Assembly (NCBI RefSeq): GCF_022539315.1
Contig: NC_066343.1
Span: 39,943,696-40,007,695, forward strand
Reading direction: 5' to 3'
DNA from: Serinus canaria
Taxonomy: Eukaryota > Chordata > Aves > Passeriformes > Fringillidae
Length of the DNA stretch: 64,000 bases
Below the pieces are notes generated by a model, which saw only the letters and a list, made by a program, of their open reading frames with translations, was not told where the DNA came from and ran no database searches. A program made the translations under genes and the position numbers. How positions within the stretch are numbered: the first letter of the stretch is position 1; every line of letters begins with the position of its first letter. This document shows, one piece after another, positions 24,694-33,783 of the stretch.

Positions 24694-25272
24694 TTTCACT
24701 TGCACATGTGAAAAGAATTGTTAAAAGTTCTCCCGTATTGTCCCACGTTCAAAGAACTAATAATGTATCAAGTGAAACACCTTATTCAAAACCAAAATAT
24801 GGACAATATAAAAATACTTACTTCAGTGTGTAACAATGCTAAATGCTGCATGTACACCTCTATTCCTTGTGCTGCTTACTCTCTGCTTTATGGGATTTAC
24901 ATGGGTGAGATTTGCAAACTATTTTATTGCAAAATTAATGAAGATATAATGGTTTCACTTATGAGATTCAGTCTTTTCCCAAAGTACAATCCACTGCTAG
25001 TTTTAGGGCATAGACATTCTCCTGAGTTATGCTCTACAGTCATGTTGTATTGAGATTTTCTTCATGGATGCTACTTAACTCAGACAGCTGAGCACCTGAG
25101 CGTGCAGAAGCACATTAACAGACAGTAAAACTAGAGAAGAAAATGTGAGAGGCTGGGTAGAAAATGTCTTACTACCAACTATTGAATTTATAATAATAAA
25201 TTATGAATATGTCCACACTTTTCATGGCTTTTGAACTCAGGCGGATAGATGAAAAATCCTTCTTTTTCAGGA

Positions 25273-25336
25273 CACACACACAAACCCCAACAACCAACCA
25301 ACCAAACAAATAAAAAGAAACAAACAAAAAAACCCC
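25273..25336 (+). repeat. CA/A-rich low-complexity tract (CCAACCAAAC-like)
   Basis: Begins ACACACACA, then CAACCAACCAACC and AAACAAAC units. Confidence 0.75.
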
Positions 25337-26444
25337 AGCAGAGACCCAAATCAATGAAACACAACCCCTCTTGCTCCCACTATTCCCTCTACACTCAAGC
25401 AATGTTCAGCACCTCAACTCACTCATTAACTCTCTTGTTTTCAAAAGATATCCTGTCAGTGACTTTGGCTGCTCTCTCCTCAACAAGCAGTATTAAGTCC
25501 TCATCATTCTATCTTACTGATAAATATCATGAATATATATTATTCTACTGTCTGTCTAATCATGATGTGGTTTTCTGCAACAGAAGGCATATCAATATTT
25601 TAGAGGCATATATGTAGGTGGAATGAATGGGATAGATCTATTTTTCCTTTCCTTCATACGAAGTTTTTATGGAGTAATGCCAATGATTATGAGCATACCA
25701 GTGCATCAGAGTAGATGGATAGTTGCAAGTCATGCTTTTTTGATTGGATGCTTCATGCAGACATTCACTTGATGACTGAGTAGATGATACATATTAGTGA
25801 CAATTCTATGTGTATGTCAAGTGGTGGAATTCATTATTTTGCATTTTGAAAAACTGATATACTCTATTAATAATCACAGTTGTCATTTTATGTTAGCCCC
25901 TCAGGATATAAACTGAGACTCCTGCATTGAATGAAGTGGAAGGGTAGAGTAAGTAGAAAAACAGAGAGGTGGATAGTGCTGGATGACTCGGACAGCTAAT
26001 TATTTCCTTTTTATACTGTGAGCAACTGTTACCGTTTACAATTTTGCCTGAAGTTCTATGGTGTTTTACTAAGGAAATTTCCACATTTGTTAAGAACTGC
26101 ATCACACTGGTACTTATATGTTCCCTCCCAATTAAATTCCTCTCCACAGTTCTCCTCCCTATCACTACCACCACAACCCTTGTGCAGCGAGTACTTCTTT
26201 CATAATTTCTCCGCTTTTCATTGAGTCCTAAAAAATATTATTGTTAATTCCATTCTGACAAGCTCTGGAACCCCAGAGCTTTTGGGAGATGGGGGAAGTT
26301 GAAACAGACTTAATGCTTTTTTGCCACTGGAAAAAAAGTACTGGAAGAACATCTCTACAGATGTTGCAGCTGTAGCACATCAGCCCTTTACAGCATCTGC
26401 ATTATGAAGAGACATCAGGACAGGACAATCTGCTCTCATCTAGA

Positions 26445-26477
26445 CTCCACCAGACTGAAATCTGAGGTCTGGAGGAG
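26445..26477. repeat. Imperfect inverted repeat, 11-bp arms
   Basis: CTCCACCAGAC (26445-26455) pairs with GTCTGGAGGAG (26467-26477) with one mismatch; loop 11 nt. Confidence 0.8.
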
Positions 26478-28010
26478 AAGGTTGGTATAAGAGCAGCTCA
26501 TACAGCATTTATAACCTCAGTAGGCAAGAACGACTTCTGAAGGACTGAGAGGCAGAGGTATAATAGGAAACAGCTGCCAAACTCTAGCCAACTTTCAGCT
26601 GAATCTGCTTCCTATTGGCTGACAGAGACACATGGTTCCACACAGTATTTCTGTACCACATCTGTTCTTTAAAGATTCCTAAAGGCTGTTGCTTTCGTAC
26701 GTGGAGAACAGATACTAGGGTAAAGGATAGTACCTTTATGTACCTTGGCAGCAGCAAGCTAGTTGCTGTTGCTAATCCTGAAATGCCAGTGCATTTGGAG
26801 CCATCTCTCCCTCTCAGACAATCCCTTTCTTTGTAAAATGAAACTTCTATCAGCCATTTCCACAAATGTTTTGAAAACATCATTTCCACAAGAGCATTTG
26901 CCTCAATGATATTTTCCCTGTGGTTTTAAGTCTAAGAGTCTTTGGTGATCTGTAGACTCTTTCTAATGTTATTGACAGCTTAGGGGGAAAAACCTCCTAT
27001 TAATCCTGTCAGAATACTATATATATGGAACCAAAACAGGATGGAAAAGTTTTAGTATTTTGCCAGGCAAGGAAAAATAGTATACCATAACTAGTCCACT
27101 GAGGTGCAAGGATTAACTGTACTTTTGTGGCAACCTTCCCTTTTAGGTAGCTCCTGAAAAGTGAGATAAAACTTCTATGCTTGCATGACGTCATTGGTAA
27201 AAACACATGTGTTTTGCCTATGTATGTCACACACCTACTATTCTGTATACATGGCCCTGATCTGGCCAGGTCTGTCACAAAGACATCTTTTTTAAAGCAA
27301 GTATTGTCATGGAGTTCAAAGGGACTATTTCCAGGAGTAAAGCTTTGTCATGTGTGTGATGACAGGATCAGAGAGCTGGTATGATCATGCACTCTCATTT
27401 ACCGTACAAAATAGACACAAACCGCTCCTTTAGTTGTTGCCTCCTGCAATGGAGGCCTCATTCTGCTGTGGGCTGAAGTGTGGTGCACTGGCAAGTGGTC
27501 TTTATTAGAAAGGTTATTGACACTGTCAAGCAGCCTTTGAAAGGTGACATTGCACCTAGAAGGTTATCAGGCCAGAGCCATGAAGTCTACAACAATTTCT
27601 CTGTCAATATTGTAAACAGGTAATACATCTGACCTCTTTTTATACCTAACAAAACACAGATGATTAAAGTTCTTCTGCTCCTCTTTCACCCTTCTGTTAT
27701 TCATGCATACACTTTCCCCAAGCTTTGTCTTGAAGTACCCTGCAGAAGTAGCGAAGTTGAGAAAGAGCTACTTTAATTATAAGTACCACAGTAATGAATT
27801 CAAGTACACTCATTTATCATAAAGGGCTTCCCCATCTGTCTCTAAAGTATGCTCAAAAATGCTGTGTATTTGATAACATGAATGTTGAGAATTTAACACA
27901 TTTTAGTTTTAAGCACTCCACTTTGGCTAGCTTTTCCTAAGACTGTACAACTGACTTTTGACTAAAGGAGCAGATTGGGGGTGGAGGGAGGGGGGAGTGT
28001 GTGTGGGGAG

Positions 28011-28041
28011 TTTTGTGTGTGTGTGTGCACGCATGCATGCC

Positions 28042-28099
<58 letters not shown>

Positions 28100-28127
28100 T
28101 GTGTGTGTCTGTGTGTGTGTGTGTGTG
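28011..28127 (+). repeat. (GT)n microsatellite
   Basis: GT dinucleotides run nearly uninterrupted from about 28044 to 28127 with two CT interruptions near the end, preceded by a shorter GT run and a GCATGCATGC stretch. Confidence 0.98.
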
Positions 28128-28329
28128 GTCTCTTCCTAATTTATTTGCACTTCAACCCACTGGGATCAAGCTGCAATCCCTGTAGGCAAAAGAAGATTAG
28201 GGAAAGCGACTGACTGTTTTTTCCCAGACACAGAAGGGAAAGCGACTTCTCAAGTACTGCAAGTTTTTCTGGCCACTGTACAAATTGTTCCTTAGTATGG
28301 AGAGTTTCCAAAAGACCTAATTAGCAACT

Positions 28330-28960
28330 CGCTACAAACATTTCTTTGCATTAGCTAATGATCCGGCTACACTTGTAAGCAAACAGTACCAACATATCTA
28401 ATCAATGCAGAAAACCAACAGAATGCCTATTAAACATCTGGATGTAATTTTCTAGTTAGACTTAGAACAAAATGAAAACATATGCAGGTTTCTTTGATCT
28501 ATGCCTCAACAAAGAAACTGTCGATAAAAAAAACACACTGGCCAGTCAATGTGTCATTTTCATAAAGCCCGGTCATTTCTTTTCAAATGTTCCCAGTTTA
28601 ATTTTTTTTTGTTTCCTGCAATCTCTAATTTTACCATATTGTGTGAAGCCAAAAGGGATTCTTTGGATCTGATTCTATTTGAGGTTTTACTGCTGCATGA
28701 TCTGCTACTGACTTGGGTTTTTTTTTTAAATTCAGCTCAGGGATTTTTTAAGGGTGAAGGAATGGGGGAAGTGAATACAGTCATAATGGTAAAATGACCT
28801 AGTGCAATTTTTGAACATTCTTGCCTACAAGAAAAGCTACTAATTAAAAAGAAATCAAATTACTAAGAGGGTATGCAATGGCTATTAGCCAAAAGATGGC
28901 AAATAATTACAAATGTAATTGCTTTACCCTGTTCACATCATTTGCACTTCACAAATAAAT
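28330..28960. promoter_or_regulatory. Candidate distal regulatory element upstream of TLE1
   Basis: TTTGCATTAGCTAATGA (28345-28361) combines a POU-type half site with a palindromic homeodomain site (ATTAGCTAAT). A second cluster follows about 500 bp on, with AATAATTACAAATGTAATTG near 28,903. The stretch is unique and free of recognised repeats. Function is inferred from texture. Confidence 0.3.
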
Positions 28961-29099
28961 GAATATTTAAAAAGTGATATTGTTTTTCATGTTCTTATAA
29001 TAATTACTATTCTTTCAACTGTATAGACAGTCACTACTATACCACATGTACTGTATCATTCAGGGTTTTTTTCTATTTCACCTGCACCACACTGGCATT

Positions 29100-29140
29100 A
29101 AAAACAAACAAACAAACAAACCTAAAACAAATAAACCAAA
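29100..29140 (+). repeat. (AAAC)n simple repeat
   Basis: AAACAAACAAACAAAC followed by looser AAATAAACC units. Confidence 0.85.
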
Positions 29141-30504
29141 TAGAATAACCCCCCAAGACCATTAACACATGCATGTTTCTCTTTCAGTTGAAAATCCAGA
29201 GATCTATCTAAAACTTTGAAAGCATAAACTCTATTGAATTCTAGAATTGATTCCTCTATTGACTTGCTCTCACAATATAGAGTAGAAGAAGAGTGGGACA
29301 AATCACACTCAATTGTTTACTGCCCACCTGCAGCTAACACCTAGTGATTAACATCATCAACATCTTTCTTTTATGTGCCAGTTTGCACAAAGTAAAAAAT
29401 ATTGCTCATAAAAAGTACTGTGAACAGTGAAGAAAAAAAATAATAAACAGTGCATTAAACAGAACATTATAGTTTCACTAAAGAATGAAATCTACATCTG
29501 AAACCCTTTCAGTACATTTAACCTACATTTTGGACAAAAGGGTGGTTTTTTTTTCACCCAAAGCTCCAACTGCTTCCAGCGTGAATTTTCAGTAGCCAGT
29601 TTAGGATTAAGCCCTTTGCTTTATGAGGTAGGAAGATGACACTAAAATTTTTACAGTAAAAAACCAACTGGTTTCAAGCATCAGAGTAAAATTGATGACT
29701 AGACAGAATGATTGGAGAGGTTAATACTCAAGGAAATATTTTTATTTTTGAAACATGGGACAGACATTTACAAACAAGTATTTTTAATCCAGTTGGAGAA
29801 CTGTGAAGAGTATATACAGCATTGTAGCAGAATGATCTGGTATAAAATGCTACCTACTTGAATACAACATGCTTAGCCATATTTTGCTGTCTTTCTATAG
29901 TGTAAGTAGTGAATATTGCCATAGAATGAGAATGTTCAGTTTGCTGGAATTCATCCAGATTTATACCCATCCAACAAAAATAACTTTTTATGCTTTAATG
30001 AACCAGTGAGGATGCATCATAAATTAGTTAAACATCAGATCATGTTGGTTATTTTTCCTGCTATGTAATGTCAGAAGCTCTCATTTGATAAAAACCCCAG
30101 TACATTTGATTCTACTTCTGCTTGTACATCTCGTCTATCTCAAATACAATGAATAAGCTTCAAAATGCCCTTAAGTGTCTGATTCCAGAATCAAAGTGGG
30201 TTAAAAGCACTTGCTAATAAGAACCAGGAAAACTGAGCTTTTCTCTCTCTGTTAAAACATGCCTTGGATGTTTTAATGTTGACAAATACAGGTAACAAGA
30301 CATTTCAACTTTCATGTAGGTGAGCAATTAAGAAAAAACCAAACCCCTTTTGTTTATGTTCCAAAACACAATGTTGTTTTAATGTCATATCTGTCAATAT
30401 CTCATTAACAACCTGTGCCAGCAGGTTAAGCAAAGTACAACAGAAGTTAGGCAAGTGTTACATTATTATAGACTCCATAGCTACTAGGTACACACACAAA
30501 GTAT

Positions 30505-30665
30505 ATAATCATGGTTTGCATTTTTATGGCACCTTTCATCTGAAGATCTAAGTACTTTAATAAGCATTAAGTAATTAAGCTTTCCATTGCCATGAACAGA
30601 GCAGCAAGTTGGCTAGACCAAGACAACAAGGGAAGAGCTGGGAACAGAACGCAAGATTTTAAGGT
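30505..30665 (+). mobile_element. Ancient MIR-like (CORE-type) SINE relic
   Basis: ATGGCACCTTTCATCTGAAG followed by ATCTAAGTACTTTAATAAGC resembles the tail region of old amniote MIR-like SINEs. GAGCTGGGAACAGAACGCAA and AGACCAAGACAACAAG match the 'CCAAGGTCACACAGC...GAGCTGGGAACAGAACCCAGG' type block in order. The match is diverged and from memory. Confidence 0.45.
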
Positions 30666-31829
30666 TTGCTTATGCAGGTGGAACACCAGACAAGTTTACA
30701 CTCCCGTCCTGGGAACCACAATCTACCAAAGCTCACTGTCAAGGGTATTTTGTCTCATCTCTTAGAGACCATTAAAAGCCCACGTTTATTTATGTGTTCC
30801 CCAGGATGCATGCACATATGCACCAAATACATGAACAGACATACATATGTACACCTATAAGTACAGACCCCATTACACACAGACTGATACACATATACAG
30901 ACATGCATGGAGACACAGATGTATCAGTGCTCACTGACAAAACTCTGCAGTCCTGGAATGAAGTCCAAACTTTTCACTGCAGAAGACTGAGACAGTTTCC
31001 CTCCCTTTTGTGTTGGATGTTTTTAAGTAAAACAGGGAATACAGAATATTTTGGGAATATAATGGGAAAATATCACTCTGAATGAGTAAAGCTTTACTTT
31101 AATATTGCAAAAAAGTAAATTTCCTATCAAATATAACACACAGACTTCTCTTTAGGATACAAGATGAAGCACAATGCAATTCTAAGGAATAATCTGTATC
31201 TAGTAAACATTACCATGTTTAAATGTGGTTCAACATTCCAAGACCTCTTTTTAGGTAGCATACAAATATATACCAAGAGCAAAAGTGTGTATTAAGGCAC
31301 TGTTTTAACTCCAAAGGTATTTCACACTTCATAGTGGAATTCTGCTATGAATAAGGTGCTTGCTAATAGAGGACATGTTTTGAAGTGTTCTTCCCACTGC
31401 AAGCTATGTCACCATTTGTCATCTCCTCAGCAAGCACACACGTCTGTGGAATTTGTTTGACCCTCATCTATCTCAAGTGGGCCTATAAACCAAAGTTATT
31501 GACAGCTTTCCTCTATCAAGCCCCTCTTAAAAAGAAGCCAGTTTTCCCCAAAGGACAACTTCCGTCTGATCACAGGGTCATTCCAAACAACACAGCACTT
31601 GGCGTGCCCCTTAGCCGCGCAAGTACGTGGGAGGGCTTATCCCTCCCCGCGGCGTTTTCCGTGGGGCATTGTCAGCAGGTGCCACGGCCCTGACGCCGTC
31701 GTCTGGCGAACGAGGCGGGCCCGTGCGCCCCAGCCGCCCGCCGCACTGTCAGCGGGCGCCGCCGTGCCGGGCGGGGCCGGGGCGCGGTGTGCGGTGCAGT
31801 GTGGAACGGCCGGCGAGGGCAGTGCGCGT

Positions 31830-32024
31830 TACCGTGTGCGGTGTGCTGCGGTGTGCGGTGCGGGGTGTACGGTGTGCGGTCCCCTGCGGTGTGGGGTGTA
31901 CGGTGTGCGGTGCGCTGCGGTGTGCGGTGCGCTGCGGTGTGCGGTGCGCTGCGGTGTGCTGCGGTGTGCGGTGTGCGGTGTGCGGTGTGCGGTGTGCGGT
32001 GTGCGGTGTGCGGTGTGCGGTGTG
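31830..32024 (+). repeat. GC-rich minisatellite, GCGGTGT heptamer and a 17-bp higher-order unit
   Basis: Nine perfect tandem GCGGTGT units lie at 31961-32023. Before them about three copies of a 17-bp unit (two heptamer variants plus GCT) occupy 31900-31950, with looser GTGTGCGG/GTACGGTGT variants back to about 31830. The array ends in an eight-G run. It sits about 200 bp upstream of the first ATTGG box. Long open frames through it on both strands are repeat artefacts. Confidence 0.85.
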
Positions 32025-32228
32025 GGGGGGGTGCCCCCGGCGGATGGGGCCGCCCGGCGGCTTCGGCGGAGGCAGAGGCGCCACGCGCAGGCGCCGCGCG
32101 CCCGCCGCCGCAGCCCCGCCCGCCGGCGCGGGACCCCACGTTACTTTGATGGACAGCTCGGCCTCCCCGCTCTCCTTCCCGCCGACCTTCCCCGCCCCCC
32201 CGCGGCGCCGCGCGCTCCGCGCCCTCCC

Positions 32229-32375
32229 ATTGGCCGGCTCCGAGCGCTCCCGCCGATCCGCCACAGAAACGCTTCCCAGCGAAAGCCGAGAGGCGGCGCG
32301 ACTCCGGCGCGCGCCATTGGGCCGCGGGGCCTCGGTGCGTCACGGGCCCACGTTGGCGGCGGGGCCGGCGATTGG
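32229..32375 (-). promoter_or_regulatory. Three inverted CCAAT boxes (ATTGG) in the core promoter region
   Basis: ATTGG occurs at 32229-32233, 32316-32320 and 32371-32375, all in the same orientation. The last runs straight into GGGCGG, a Sp1-type box. NF-Y binds CCAAT/ATTGG elements, which typically lie 60-100 bp upstream of a CpG-island start site. The cluster therefore suggests transcription initiating from about 32,430 onward. This is motif evidence only. Confidence 0.5.
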
Positions 32376-32637
32376 GCGGCCGCCCCCCCGCGCGGCGGCG
32401 TGGGCGGGGCCGCGCGGCTGGTTAGCCGGCGGAGTGTGAAACCGCGTGCTAATGTAAGCGGCGCGGGCGAGCTCGGCGTGTCCAGCTCGGCCACAGCCGC
32501 GCTCAGGTCCCGCCGAGCGCCGCCCGCCAGGCCGCCGCCTCGGCTTTCCCTTGCCCTTGGCCGGCACGGAGGGGACGGGGCAAAGGAAGCCGGTGGTGTT
32601 CCCGTACGCTCGGGTTCGGATTTTTCAGCAGGGGGAA

Positions 32638-32646
32638 CTTTATATC
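32638..32646 (+). promoter_or_regulatory. TATA-like element (CTTTATATC)
   Basis: CTTTATATC is an isolated AT-rich island inside very GC-rich DNA, about 260 bp downstream of the last ATTGG box. If functional it would place a start near 32,670 and give a leader of about 1.1 kb. CpG-island genes usually lack TATA boxes, so this may be incidental. Confidence 0.25.
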
Positions 32647-32690
32647 CCGGGTCGACGAGGAGCGGCGGGCCACCGCGGAGTGGAGCGAGG

Positions 32691-32747
32691 ATGAGGATGA
32701 TGCTGCTGATGTCGCCGCGATGTATCGCGCTCGGGGGGCTCTGGTGA
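32691..32747 (+). other. Candidate upstream ORF in the TLE1 leader (18 codons)
   Basis: ATG at 32691 (A at -3) opens an 18-codon frame, MRMMLLMSPRCIALGGLW, ending at TGA 32745-32747. It has four in-frame ATGs. It lies about 1 kb upstream of the TLE1 ATG and would be in the 5' UTR if transcription starts near the TATA-like element. It could dampen translation of the main ORF, but neither its transcription nor its conservation can be judged here. Confidence 0.35.
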
Positions 32748-33759
32748 GACGCCCAGCTCCCAGATACGCGCCCGCCTGTAAGAGTCTGTAGTGGTGCTGT
32801 TGCACGAAGGAGCTTCCCGTCTGATTTAAACCTCAAACGGACGCTTTCATTTCTTTTATTTTTTTTTTAAATCTTCCCCAACGGGGCTGGTTGCCTGGAC
32901 GCTAAGGCCAGCGAGCATCTTGAGGGGTTTGCTTTCCTTTTGTCCTGGAGACTTCTCTGCAACTAACGGAAGAGTCCGTGCTGCGTGTGTGGTACCCTTT
33001 CCTCTGCCCTCCAGCGTTTCGTGCATGTGCTATTGGAGCTGCTCCGATCTGCGAAGGCTGTGCAAGAGCCCCCGCCCGCCTCCTTCCTCCTCCTCTTGCC
33101 TTCTTCCCTTGTTCATCGTTCTGTGTCTTGCTAGTGGTTTGGCCCCTGCGCCGACGCCCGCGAGCAACGCCTCCCTGCCTGGAGACTTTCTTTCACCCCC
33201 CTCGGCTTGCGACGGTCCCGCCGCGGACACTGCGATCCGCTCCCTCCGGCTGGATTTTCACCTTTTGACTAGGGGCAGAAGAGGAGAGAGGAATCGCCTC
33301 CGCCTGGGGTTTCCGGCCTTACAATCACATCGACTACTTGCGAGTCCGTGAAGGGGATTATTCGCTCCCTCTGAGGGGCGGCTGTTGCCTCCCCTCTGCG
33401 CCCCGTCGGGTCCCGTCCCGCCGCGCCCGGGCGTTTCGGGCGCCGCCCGCCGGTCGAAGCGCAGCCCGAAGAGCGCGGAGCGCTGGTGACCCTCCCAAGC
33501 GCGACCCGGACGCCTTTCCCGGCCACCTTCAGCCCTCCTTGGAACAACAGCAACAAAGGACGCCGCGGCTGGGGAATGTCCCCGCGGCGGGGGCACTGAG
33601 CCGCGCCTCGCCACGGTTCAGCCCGCGGCGGCGAAGGGAAGGCCGTCGGCGGGTGTCGCCGCTCCTGTCCCCTTGGCGCACCGGGTGTGAAGCCGGGGCA
33701 GGGCGGGGAGTCTCGCCGTGGGAGCCACGCTGCGAGGGAGACCAGCCGCGGTCGGAGCC

Positions 33760-33783
33760 ATGTTCCCCCAGAGCCGGCACCCC
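33760..33783 (+). CDS. TLE1: TLE1 coding exon 1 (start codon; 8 codons)
   Basis: ATG at 33760 opens MFPQSRHP and the exon ends in a phase-0 junction at a GTAAGT donor (33784). The exon lies inside the CpG island. An in-frame TGA 70 bp upstream limits any N-terminal extension, and no ATG occurs between that stop and this one, only GTG and CTG codons. The first residues match TLE1 and differ from the MYPQ start that I recall for TLE3. Confidence 0.93.

Larger units (their letters stand above)
24694..28010. other. Intergenic, nothing recognised
   Basis: Unique sequence. Contains a small perfect hairpin AGCTCTGG-AACC-CCAGAGCT (26261-26280) and the imperfect hairpin at 26,445. Open frames of 70-120 codons show no known domain. 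Confidence 0.65.
28961..31599. other. Proximal upstream flank of TLE1
   Basis: AT-rich unique sequence with an (AAAC)n tract and the MIR-like relic near 30.5 kb. It ends at a sharp transition to the CpG island. Confidence 0.65.

Noticed and set aside
23294..24705. Open frames of 369 and 452 codons on the - strand and up to 206 on the + strand
   Set aside because: They run through the polypurine tract in several frames at once and give Ser/Pro/Leu or Gly/Glu/Arg low-complexity protein. They are open only because G/A-only DNA on + yields few stops.
27958..28213. Cys/Val-rich open frames over the GT repeat
   Set aside because: They are direct translations of (GT)n.
31599..32747. 382-codon + frame and large - frames across the CpG island
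   Set aside because: GC-rich DNA has few stops. The frame passes through the GCGGTGT array and promoter motifs and encodes no recognised domain.
33718..33759. N-terminal extension of TLE1 by 14 codons from a GTG
   Set aside because: No ATG exists between the in-frame TGA at 33688 and the MFPQ start, and TLE1 is known to begin MFPQSRHP.
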